NCBI GenBank assembly: GCA_003313425.1
Contig: NHZP01000067.1
Span: 62,001-126,000, forward strand
Source: Pseudopyrenochaeta lycopersici
Lineage: Eukaryota; Ascomycota; Dothideomycetes; Pleosporales; Pseudopyrenochaetaceae
Direction of reading: 5' to 3'
Length of the DNA: 64,000 bases
The position numbers and the translations under genes were made by a program. The notes below the pieces were generated by a model. It saw only the letters and a list, made by a program, of their open reading frames with translations, made no database searches and was not told where the DNA came from. This document shows, piece by piece, positions 48,166-58,500 of the stretch; positions within the stretch are counted from its first letter, which is position 1; every line of letters starts with the position of its first letter.

Positions 48166-50014
48166 GTAACTAGATATAAGTATAATAAGATACTTAACGT
48201 AGTTTATAAGTTTTATAAAAGAGTAGAGATTTTACTATTTAAGAAAGATTTATAATAATATAACTTATAGTAATAGTTAAAAATTAAATATTTAGGTACT
48301 ATAAGATACTACAATTAATAATAAGTAATAGAGATAAACTATTTATATCTAGTTTTTAGGAAATATTTATAGTATAACTAAGAGTCAAGAGAAAGCTATC
48401 TATAGCCTATTATCTAGAAACTAATAGATAAATAGAATAAATAAATAGGATACCAAAGTAATACCTAAGAACGCTTTATAATTATACGTAGAATAATTAG
48501 GTATTATTACTACTAATAGTATAAATTACTTAAAATAATAAGAAATTAGAAATAATAAGTATAATACTATTTTATATATACGATAGAAAACACTTAAATC
48601 TCTTTAAAAGAAACTTTCTTAATTCTAAAGCTAAAGTAGCTTTAAAAGATATTTAAGAAATATAAGATATATACTAAAAAAATAAAAGGAAATACAAAAA
48701 GAATATAGTAATAATAAATTAAATAAATTAAATAAATTAATAAAAAAGAAAAATAGTACTTTAACTACAAAAGGAGGATAAAGTATATTTACTTATAAAG
48801 AACTTTTAAATAAAGTAACTTAATAGAGGACTAGACTACGTTAAAGTTCGACTATTTTTAGTTAAAGTATTAAAAAGACTAGTAAATTATATACTTAATC
48901 TACTAAAGAATATAAAGATTAAAGCTATATTCTATATTAAGCTACTAGAACTAGTAGACTTTAAGATACTACTATAAAAATATTCTACTATAAACTAAAT
49001 GAATAAGATAAATTTAAAGTAGACATGCTATTAAAGTATAATAAAGTTAGGAGGTAAGACTTCTAAGATAGTTACTTTATTTAAGAATAGCTAGTTAAAT
49101 AGAAGGGCTACTTATACTTAGAGAATAAATAGGAATCTAAAAGTAACTTATAAAATTATTAATAGTAACTAAAATAGGCTAGAATAAAGTATAATACGTA
49201 CTATAATATAGAATATAAGCTAGAATATAGTATAAAGGCTATATAATAAGAATATATTAATATAAATAAGGAACTAGTAAACTACTAAATTCGTAATAGC
49301 CTATTTAAGGAAAGAGAATAGAAGAAATACTAGTAGAAGGAATAACTTTATTATATAAAATACTACTACGCCTTAGAGCTAATAAGATATTAGAAGAAAG
49401 CTCTTCTTAGTATTTAAAGGGAAAGCTCTTAAAGGCACCCTAGGTACTAAGTAAAAGACTAAAACTAAAAGAATCTAAAGCGTTTTTAAGTAATAAGGCC
49501 TTAGCTGCTTCTTAATCTTTAATATCTTACTTTTCTACTACTATTACCTCCTCTATCTAATAATTAATAAGATCTATTTATTATTATAACTACTCTTTAT
49601 AAGTACGAGTAACGCGTAGCTCTTCTAGAGCCTTTTTATACGCCTTTATTATAAATTCTTACGTATTTCTAGATTCTTATATTTACTTACAGAGCTTTAT
49701 TTTCTAATCTACTAGTTGCTTAAACTCTAACCTAGTAACCTATACGTTATAACGTTAACCTCGACGCAGGTATTCGCTATATTTTCCTAAGCAAATATAT
49801 ATACGATATACGCAGTTATACTTTATATAAGTGACGCACTTTTAGACTATTACTTCGCCGAAGGATTCAATAAATTTGTAGCGACGTTAGCGACGAATAG
49901 TACTAGATACGTATAGTTATTTAGGTATCGCGAAATATAGCTACTAGATAAGTAGGAAGAGCTCGCGTTATATACGGCAGCACCGAGGACGGCGCTAGGA
50001 AGGAAGGGGGATAG

Positions 50015-50390
50015 TGTTACGACTCTATCTCACGGTTGCCCTACGGAGCCGCCCTAACTAATTAGAATATACGAAGGATAACAACTGCAGATCTAGTTAC
50101 GTGACGCGCTTAGCTACTTAGTATACTTAGTATAACTAATTAAGCTAATTAGACTAATTAATAAGTCTTATAACTTAGTATATAGACTTCTATAATAAAC
50201 TCTTATAGCTTATTATAATTAACTTTAAGTTATTATTAAATACTACTCTTTAATACTTAGAACTACTTTAACTGCCCTTATATATCTATATCTGTCCTCT
50301 ATTTAGAAGCCTACTAAGAAAAGTCTCTTTAGTAATACTAGCTACTTTATATTATAGCTACTCTACTAAAGATATACCTACCTTTTAATA
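50015..50390 (+). repeat. Level-2 3' LTR
   Basis: 376 bp, TGTTACGACTC..TTTTAATA, less mutated than the left copy. Followed by CCTAG. Confidence 0.85.
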
Positions 50391-50395
50391 CCTAG

Positions 50396-50994
50396 ACGAC
50401 AGTAGTCTACTCTTAATTGCCCTACCGTACCCTCTTTAGCCGCCCTCGACGCTTAGAGCCTATAATAACTGCTCCTATTAATATAACGCCTATTATAAAG
50501 CTAGACTCGTCGAAGTTATAGGTATCCTTATCTTAGATACTATACTTGGCTTTAATATTCTGTATAAGCCGGAACTACTCTTGTATAACTCTTGGATCCT
50601 TATATTTAGCTCTACTGTAGTTGTACCTTCGATTAAACTTAACTTATAGCTCTAGACGACGCTTAATAAAGTTTGCAGCCTAGTTCTTACTAAATAGCTT
50701 CTCGTGACGCTCAGTTAGCAGAGAATTAGCTATATCATCTACATTAGTAAGCCTAGGCGGATATCCTCGCTTAACTAACGTTTGAATATGTTTAATAATA
50801 ACTACCTCTTCAGTCTTTTGAAGATTCATTGAGTTGGGCGCGCAGTCGCGTTGCCGTCCTAGTGTTTGTATAGTAACGTTGTAGATTGCTGCAGCGCGCG
50901 GTACGGTAAGGTTCGCATCTTGTTGGATAGCCTGAAGAGCAAGCTATATATTAGCTTCGTTTGAACGTCTTTTAGTATTGTTGTGTTGAGACAT
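50396..50994 (-). pseudogene. Fot1/pogo transposase, N-terminal part
   Basis: An ATG at 50994 opens a minus-strand frame: MSQHNNTKRRSNEANI, then an HTH_psq-like LALQAIQQDANLTVPRAAA segment, a CENPB-type region with KRGYPPRLTNVDDIANSLL, and KNxAANFIKRRLEL. TAG occurs at a few Gln/Trp positions, for example after NI and in KN*AANF. The frame continues at 39114 after removal of the level-2 element. Only lightly mutated. Confidence 0.78.
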
Positions 50995-51074
50995 TACAAC
51001 ATAGGTGAAGTACGGCAAGGTCTTGGCATGATCGTGCCACTCGCTTGTGCGTGCTACTCGCTTGTAGAGTACTT

Positions 51075-51250
51075 TATATAAGCTAGAGCTTAGAAATCCT
51101 ATGATTAGACTAGTCATATAGATACAGCTTACTAGTAAAATTTTTAGAGAATTCTATTAAGTAGAATTTTGGTTTTCCCTAGTAAAATCGAGGTGGCGAC
51201 TCGGTGGGAATGGCGACTCGGTGATGAAACACGTTATATATATATTAGAA
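51075..51250. other. Transposon-terminus-like sequence beside the HAD gene
   Basis: AT-rich DNA ending in two GGCGACTCGGTG direct repeats (51190-51222) and GAAACACGTTATA. Its inverse, ACGTGTTTCATCACCGAGT, resembles the pogo left terminus ACGTACTCCACAAGCGAGT. It may be the end of an older related element, or the true outer end of level 1. Confidence 0.4.
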
Positions 51251-51256
51251 CATGTT

Positions 51257-51994
51257 CTACGGATGGCATTGTGACTTGTCTACAATCTGCTGCGCCATTT
51301 CCTCAAGACCGCCAGCCACGACCTCCAGTTTCGCATCACTAAAAACGTCGAGGCAAGCTTCCTTCTCGTACACCGAACTCCATGCACCACGGAACCCGAC
51401 TTTGGTCGCGGCTGCAACATCCCACATGTGTGCAGCAGCAAACCACTTCACATCGTTCGCCCCTAATCGCTTCCACACGGCCTCATAGGCGGGGAGAGCG
51501 GGTTTCGCCACGCCCGCAACGTCGCAACTGATGAAATTCTCCAGCGGCATATCCACGCCGGCACGCTCAAAATAGCCTCTGACGCGCTGCACATCGCCGG
51601 TGGTAAAACACCATACGGTGAACCCATTGTCGCGCAAGAGCTGGAAGGTCTCGCGGCAGCCAGGCCGGAGTTGCAAAGCACTATAGCCTTCAATGCATTG
51701 CTCCCGCTCCTCGTCGGTGGCCAAAGCCCGGGGATCGGTTATGCCGCAAAGGCTGAGAGTGCGGTAGAAGAGTCCTCGGAGAACCTCTTTGTAGGCCTTA
51801 TAACTTCCGGAGATTGACAAGAAGGTGAATTCCAATTCGGCAGCCGTCTGCCAGGTGAACCCAAAGTGTTGTGAGGTGATAGTGTTCTGGCGAAGCTTTG
51901 CACCCAAGACTGAGTCTATGCGTTCGTAGTATGCGTCGAACGACACGCAGGTGCCGACGACGTCAAAGACGACATGTTTTAGAGGCTGAGGCAT
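51257..51994 (-). CDS. HAD hydrolase, haloacid dehalogenase type II-like
   Basis: Single exon, 245 residues from the ATG at 51994. An in-frame ATG at 52060 is possible, but MPQPLKHVVFDVVGTC begins like the family. HAD motif I is FDVVGT with nucleophile D11, motif II TTGD (131-134), motif III Lys K164 in GVAKPALPAY, motif IV D192 in AAHMWD. Proteins of this wording are usually annotated as L-2-haloacid dehalogenases, which swap a halide for hydroxyl, but the SSNAWD signature of proven dehalogenases is replaced by AAHMWD, so halide removal is doubtful and another small-molecule or phosphate substrate is plausible. Full length. Head-to-head with FAD oxidase 2 over a promoter rich in the cluster motif. 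Confidence 0.9.
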   Translation of the reverse strand: MPQPLKHVVFDVVGTCVSFDAYYERIDSVLGAKLRQNTITSQHFGFTWQTAAELEFTFLSISGSYKAYKEVLRGLFYRTLSLCGITDPRALATDEEREQCIEGYSALQLRPGCRETFQLLRDNGFTVWCFTTGDVQRVRGYFERAGVDMPLENFISCDVAGVAKPALPAYEAVWKRLGANDVKWFAAAHMWDVAAATKVGFRGAWSSVYEKEACLDVFSDAKLEVVAGGLEEMAQQIVDKSQCHP

Positions 51995-52356
51995 TGTGTC
52001 GGTGTGGTGGCTAAGATAAAGGAGCTTGAATCGGTGGGCTTGTGCGACGGGCTCAATCATCTATTTTCTATTGGTATAGTAGTTGTATTCGTAAATAGCA
52101 AAACTGACTCTCGCCCCACTCGGGCCACCTGGGTATCTTTGAAACCGGCGCGGTGACCGGGGAGGCTGGGACCCTTGGGGAGAGTCGCTTATCTTCACCT
52201 ACCGGGTCAGCCACCCGGTCCAGCCACCCGGTCGGTCTCCTCCAAAGCGGGTTGTTTTCCCCGCACATAAGAGACTGTACACACTGTCCAGCAATCGCGG
52301 AAACATGCTCTTTATAGAATCATAGTAACAAAACTTGCGTTTCTCAACGTCTCAGC
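51995..52356. promoter_or_regulatory. Bidirectional promoter, HAD / FAD oxidase 2, half-site array
   Basis: Contains GACCGGG at 52155-52161 and, 124-156 bp upstream of the oxidase ATG, a tight array: ACCGGGTC (52201-52208), then ACCCGGTC twice (52213-52220, 52226-52233). These are half-sites of the palindrome found in the other three promoters. An AGATAAG GATA-type site (minus strand) is at 52188-52194. Confidence 0.58.
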
Positions 52357-54158
52357 ATGGTCTTGCCAATTGCCAACCCCACCAAATCCTACTGGATCGA
52401 GGCTGCCGAATCGCCTCTACGTAATTTTCGCTCCAGCGACGAGTTGCCAGGGGAGACTGATGTAGCAATTATCGGCAGTGGCTATGCCGGCGCATCAACC
52501 GCTTACTGGATCCACAAAGTTCGTGACCGCATTATAATGACCCAACAGGTCACAGACTCTGACAGAAGCTCAGTATACAGAGAAGGCTCCGAGGCAGCCT
52601 CAAGTAACTCTCCTAGAAGCGCGAGATATTTGCGGATCTGCCACTGGACGAAATGGTAATATTATTTGCTACATGTAGAAACTCGCCAACAGTAAACAGG
52701 GGGACAATTGAGGCCGCACGCGTATTCTCGCTATCCTGCATGGTCCGAACGATTCGGACCCCATGGCGCGATGGAGCTCATCACACATGAGATGGCACAT
52801 TTATCGGCATTTAGGGACCTGGCTGACGAAGAAGGTATTGCTGAAGAAGTCTGTCTAAAATTCGGGGAGACTTTTGATGCTGCCATGACTGATGAGGCCT
52901 GGACACGGCTCAAAGGCGCGTTCCAAGCTATGCGGAGAGATCATGGCGATGACAACGAAATCGTCAGGGCATGCAGAATCATCGAAGACGCCCGCAAGGC
53001 AGAAGAGTTTTCGCAGATGAAGGGAGCTCTTGCGGCAGTGGTACATCCTGCAGGGCAAATGTCAACCCCCCCCCCAACTTGCATCATTCTCACGAAGGGC
53101 GTCTGACAAAGTCTTAGATGGCCATACAAATTTGTGCATGCGCTTTTGCGCATCGTTCTACAAAATGGCAATCTGAATTTGCAAGCCCATACGCCAGTCA
53201 CCTGTATTTCAGAGCGAGATGCCGACGGCTGGATCAAGGTCAAGACTGAGCGAGGAACTATACGTGCCAGGACAGTAGTCCACACGACGAATAGATGGGC
53301 TTCTCATCTCCTTCCCGAGTTCAGTAAGCTCATACTACCTGACAGGGGATCCGTCGCGGCGATCAAGGCACCCCCGGGCTTTATCAAGCACACTGGTGCC
53401 CAGCACTGGGACAACTCCATTAATGTAAGGCTCAGTACCGCTCGCTGCATAAATGGTTACCTGATAACAAGGACAGAATTATCATCTCCAACTCCCTCCA
53501 CCTTATAACACTATTATCATTGGAGGAGCGAGGCAACTCCTCGTCCACACGCCAGAAGACTGTGTGATGAACGATGAAGAAGACAAACAGATTGCTGGAG
53601 TAGCAGAATTCTTCAAGTCTTGGCCCGTCTCGGATGTCACAGCCTGGCCGGGATCGAGTCGTGCAGAGCTCAGCAAGAAAGATGACCAAGGCGGCTGTTG
53701 GACTGGAGGTAAGTCAGATCCATTCTAAAAGACACCAAAAATCATTCAACTGACTGAATCACAGTCCAAACCTCGAGTGCAGACGCTTTTCCATTTGTTG
53801 GTCCTGTGCCAACCCGTAACGGTCACTATATCGCTGCAGGATTTGCTGGACACGGTACGTGCCTGATGTTGCAGAATCCGATGAGACCGAACTAATTTGC
53901 AAAGGTATGCCTCGAATTCTACTTTCAGCCGCTCACATCACGCCTCTTGTTCTAGAGTCGCTTGGTGTCGAGTACAGCCAGCCGCTTCTCGCTGCCCCGT
54001 ATCCTCCGCTGCCTCAGCCGTTCCATGCCACCCCTGAACGGATCGAAAGGCTTCAGAATACAAACACCGCAGCGATAGTTGAATCTTACAAACAACGCTG
54101 CACAGAGAGCGCGAAAAAGACATTTTGCAATACTGCAAGGATCATATCGAAGCTATAA
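52357..54158 (+). CDS. FAD-dependent oxidoreductase, DAO family (2)
   Basis: Seven exons (52357-52518, 52574-52655, 52700-53060, 53118-53424, 53477-53708, 53765-53854, 53905-54158; introns 44-57 bp) give 495 residues. FAD-binding start DVAIIGSGYAGASTAYW (G40, G42, G45), then VTLLEARDICGSATGRNGGQLRP, a central HPAGQIWPYKFVHALL, GGARQLLVHTPEDC, and the C-terminal AGFAGHGMPRILLSAAH. Architecture matches FAD oxidase 1 but the sequences are clearly diverged. Intron 3 has an unusual GTCAAC donor inside a poly-C run; it was chosen because it joins AGQ to IWPYKF in frame. Probably oxidises an amine or amino acid. It is the last host gene before a hAT terminus 37 bp downstream. Confidence 0.88.
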
Positions 54159-54194
54159 ATTCCCCCTATACTTCTACAAACCTAACCTACATGC

Positions 54195-54600
54195 AGTGAT
54201 GCATTGAACCAGACTGATTCTGAAGCAGGCTCTGCTTTAGAATAATTCATTAATTCAGGGATCGGATTCAGTTTAATTCACTAATTTAAAGCGGTGATGT
54301 ATAACGTACGGTGTAGTAGTAGTATTACAACTTATAACCCTCTAATTTAGCCTCTAGTCACGCAAGCTCCTGTTCCGTAGACTCTATAGCCCTCTAAACC
54401 GCCTTATCTATCAGAAAAGTCTTATAAGAAAGCCTATTCGTAATCTAATACTTTAAACACTCTAGCATTTCTAGCGTCTTAATTAAAAGCCTCGTTTAAT
54501 CCTATAAGATGTACGCTGAGAACTACTAAATACACGCTCTACCTCTGCGGACATTGCGGGTATAGAGAATATTATAATAGCTATTAAACTAAGTTTAGGA
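54195..54600 (-). mobile_element. hAT transposon 3' end
   Basis: Starts CAGTGATGCATTGAACC and on the minus strand encodes VERVFSSSQRTSYRIKRG-like hAT C-terminal sequence. Homologous over about 390 bp to 813-1205, and less mutated. The other terminus was not found to the right. Confidence 0.65.
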
Positions 54601-55390
54601 TACGTCTTCTGCTGCGTTAGCTTAAGCTAGTATTTAAGAGGGACTGTTTACTAAAAGAGTAAGGACTAGCCTAAAGAATTAATTAGCTTAACTATAAAGA
54701 ATATTTAGTAAACATACTATAATAAAACGCTTAGAGTTATTACCTATTATACTACTAACACCTATATTTAAATACCTCTCGCGCTTCTACCGCTCGTATA
54801 GCGTTTCTATAAGCGGTCTCTAGTAACTAGATTCTAGCTACCTAGTCTAGATACTATTGTGCCGTTGCACAGGGTACCTGGGCAATCAGGTGATGATAGG
54901 TTTCCTTTGTCAGCGAAATTTGGTGATAAGACTTGGAGATGCGAGGGATCTCAACATCATGCACCACACACCACGATAATTCACTTTAAAACTGAGATTT
55001 TGCGAAGTAGCTAGTGCATTAGCTACATCAATTTAATAAGATTTTAGACCATTTCGCTTATTACTTTTAATCAAGCTCTATACTTACCTTCGTTTCTAGT
55101 AGACTGCACAGGCAGAGCTGCTCCTATTATTCACGCACATTTAATTCCAGCGTACCCTCTTATTTATAACACTAAAACTACAGGATTATGCTAAACTACT
55201 TTATTAACTCCCTAAATAATAGCAAAGCCTAAGGGGCATAACAGTCTGTTCTAGTTAGGCTATAGCTAATAAGAGCAGAATAAGCCTACATAGTATTAAA
55301 CTGTTAACGTTAAAAACATAAATATAAGAGCGCTATATTACGATACAGAGATTATAAGATTACCTAGAAAGAGCTAGGTATCTGTTTAAC
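54601..55390. other. Degraded repeat DNA, no gene recognised
   Basis: AT-rich, probably the rest of the hAT element, with a less mutated 120-bp patch at 54855-54980. No motif recognised. Confidence 0.4.
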
Positions 55391-55550
55391 CCTAAAGAAC
55401 CGTTAAGAGAGGTAGCGCTGTTGCGGCTAGCCTTTAGAACCTTTAAGAGGGATAGCGCTGTTACAGCCTGCCTTTAGAACCTTTAAGAGTAATGGCGCTG
55501 TTATAGCTAGCCTTTAGAACCTTTAAGAGGGATAGCGCTGTTACGGCCAC
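55391..55550. repeat. Tandem array, 4 x 40 bp
   Basis: Four head-to-tail units starting at 55391, 55431, 55471 and 55511, each CCTTTAGAACC..AAGAG...AGCGCTGTT. Units 2 and 4 differ at only a few bases. Each holds AGCGCT or GGCGCT. No spacers. Confidence 0.92.
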
Positions 55551-55599
55551 CCTCTCTATATTTTTAGAGCTAAGAGTTAATAGGGACCAGCTCTATTAA

Positions 55600-58500
55600 G
55601 GCTATATCCTTGTTATCTTACTATAATAAATTAAGACTTCCTATAAGATAAGCGGAAGCTAACTTAGTAGTAAAATAAGAAGATAAACAAGAATAAGATA
55701 ATAGAAAATAGAAACAAGAATAACTATAAATAATTAAGAAATAATTTAGAAGTAGTACTGTATTAGATTTTAGTTAATTATTAGCGTTAGCAAGGAACTA
55801 CCTAGTGGTTGCAGTCTCCTTATTTAGTTATACTAAAGGGCTGCAGCAGCCTATTCAGGATTCAGGATTCAGCTATCCCTATAGCTAAATTAACACTAGA
55901 TTCGCTATTATTTAGATTAGATCTTACGCCTACTATTAAGGTTATTAAGAAACACACTATAGATACTAGCAAAGTACTTATACCTATAAGGCTAGCGAGG
56001 AAAGACTTTCTGTTTATAAGAAAAGACGTTACTAAGTTCCTAGATAACTTTAATCGCTAAGCAGATAATAGTAACTATAATAACTATTAAAAGATACGAA
56101 TTCTTCTAGATTTCTGCGACACTATATATAGAAGCTTTATTAAGAAAATAAGGCTATATAGGGTACTAGACTAGAAGAAGCTTTAAGAAGTAATAAAAGA
56201 GTATTAGTATAATTAAGATATAGCTTAACGCATAGGAACGTAAGCGTTCCTAGAGACCTATATTTCTAAGACGTTAAGAAAATTCCTAGGACTATCTAAG
56301 TATTTAACTAACTTCGTAGCGTATAGTAACGCTTACATTAAGACAGGCTAGCTATATAGGACAGAGGCTAGCTTCTTTTTTGCTAGAGGCCTTCTAAGAG
56401 AAGACTAGGATATAATCTTTATCTATATATATAAAGGGCTAATTCTAGATAAGCTAGAGAGTTTTAATATTAAGAAGATTTATACGTATCTTAAGCGCGT
56501 ATACTGCTAGAGAGAGGGGATAAAATAGATATCTCCTAGCTATATAGAAAGAGAGGCTAAGCTTACCTACTAGATCCTAGATTAAGAAAAGAAAATATTA
56601 ACAGCTAAGTAGCTAAAAGATACAGTTAATAACTATAAGAAAAGCAAGGTTTAAGAGGAAGCTAGGCCTACTCTTCTACCTAGTGTAGATCTAGAAGTTT
56701 AAGACCTTATTATAGCCCTTAGTAACTAGAAGATTAGCCTAGCTAAGGTTAGTAAGATAATAGTTTATCCTAAGCTTAGTTAGATTCTAAGGAACCTAGC
56801 TACGTACGCGTACTTTATTAGCTAAGTTATCTTAAGAGATAATACTAAGCAGCTACTATTAGAAAGGAATAATAGCTTATATATAATAATAGCTCCTTAT
56901 AACTTAAATCCTTAGTAAGGCACGATTACTATCTAAGGCTATAAATATTAAAATACTTATAATATATACAACCTCTCTAGTTACATTACTAGAGAATATA
57001 AGCTATATAAGCTACTTTTGTATCTTAGCTAGATTAGCTTTAAGTAGAATAAGGAAGTTAGGTATAAGACTTACTATTTTAGTTCTTCGCATAAGAGGTT
57101 AGGGTAAATCTAAGAAACTACACCCTAAACACTACAGCTCTATTAGTTAAAATAGAAAATTTAGGAGTATTATAGAGTTACTAATAATATTCTAGATTAG
57201 CTAGTATTAGCAGTATATCTAGAGAGGTTTAATAGAGTAGACTTAAGGCTTACTTAATATTAAAAGCTTAAACTACTAGCTACATAGTAATAGAAGGTAG
57301 TTAGTCCTAATATAAATATAATTATAGAAGATAGATATAGTAGGGTAGCTATAAGCCTAGCTAAGGATCTTCTAAACTTTAAGAATATTAGGATATTACT
57401 AAAAGGCTTAACTAAGGCGTATTTTACCCTTAATAAGGTTATATCTTAGGATATTATTCTTAGTGCTTTTAAGGAAGACGTAGTAAATACTAGCTTAACT
57501 TATATAGTAATATACTCTTAAACGCGTTAGAATATTAGGAAAGATCTAGTTCTTAAGAAAGTTAGGTAGAGTAAAGTTTAGAAGTAAGCTCCTACTAAAC
57601 CTTCTTATTCTAAGTAACTAAAGTAAGTTATAGTTAAGGACTATTACATACCTACTATAAAGAGTAATACTACATTTAAACTAATAGATATTAAGGAATT
57701 TAAATAAGTAGAGCTAATTCTATTTACTAGTTAAGCCTATAATAAGCTATTCTCTCTTATATAGCTTCTAGATAATAATAGAAGCTTTTAAGATTTAAAA
57801 GCTAAGCCTAAATTTATTAGTTAAAATAAGAAAAAGAAGAACTAGAATAATAGCCTTACTAACATAAAGCTCTATTATTTACTAGGCCTGTATCTAAACT
57901 ATATTACTACTACTATACTATATTAAGAGGTACGTAGTATAACTTTTAAAGACCTTATAAGCTAATATTAGCTTTAAAAATAAGTTAGAAATATATTAAA
58001 AGTAATTAATAAGCCTGCTGCGTTATTAGCTAGCGTAAACGCTGTAGAATTAAGTATTAGGCTAGCTAGCTAATTAGTAATTACTAGGTTAGCTAAGCGA
58101 GACCTGCTAGAGCCTAATTAGCTAATACCGCAGTGCCTTACCCTATATAACCCTACGTCTGCCTATATTATTAGGGATGTTTAGAGGTATTTTTCTAATA
58201 AAGAAAAGAGTAAATTAAATTAAGTAGAGATAGTTAGTCTAAAAAAAGGACTAAATTTAGGGCTTAACTTAATATAATTTAGAACTTTTAATACCTAAAC
58301 TAGGTATAAAGCCTTAGGAATATATAATACTTAGTATAAAGCTTTAGTTAATCCTACTAAATAAGAAGCTATAATAATTTAAAAGAAGATAGGTATAGCC
58401 TATATATAGTATAACCTTCTAACTTACTAGGCCTTATTTAATAAGTATATAGTAAAGTGTCTTATTAATACTAATATATAGATAAACTTTTTAAGATATA

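Larger units (their letters stand above)
39115..50390 (+). mobile_element. Gypsy chromovirus relic (level 2), LTR-bounded
   Basis: LTRs at 39115-39493 and 50015-50390 (TGTTACGACTC start at the right; T(G to A)TTACGACTC at the left) end in TTTTAATA. Target duplication CCCAG (39110-39114) with CCTAG (50391-50395), differing by one C-to-T change. RIP-degraded plus-strand pol: reverse transcriptase near 41180-41600 (VDYYKLNN and YLDNILVFS, from YLDD), RNase H after it, and a chromodomain-like KWKGYLYLENKWESKSNL near 49080-49150. It is inserted in the pogo transposase and contains the level-3 Gypsy element plus two solo LTRs. Confidence 0.88.
37814..51074 (-). mobile_element. Fot1/pogo transposon (level 1) split by nested retroelements
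   Basis: Long inverted repeats at 37814-37865 and 51022-51074 share GTACTC(C/T)ACAAGCGAGT, GCACGCACAAGCGAGT and ATGCCAAG blocks, with TA at both junctions (37812-37813, 51075-51076). Without the 39115-50395 insertion it would be about 1.98 kb, a normal Fot1-like size. The transposase runs on the minus strand from 50994. It lies between the ALDH and HAD genes. A further terminus-like sequence (51074-51226) lies just outside its right end. Confidence 0.85.

Noticed and set aside
22172..52194. GATA (AreA-type) sites in all four promoters as proof of nitrogen control
   Set aside because: HGATAR is expected about once every 340 bp by chance on two strands, so one per promoter is not evidence on its own.
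22407..54158. Secondary-metabolite biosynthetic cluster
   Set aside because: No PKS, NRPS, terpene synthase, DMATS or P450 is present. The enzymes are catabolic types.
55391..55550. Regular 40-bp repeats as a CRISPR array
   Set aside because: Contiguous units without spacers, in a eukaryotic genome.
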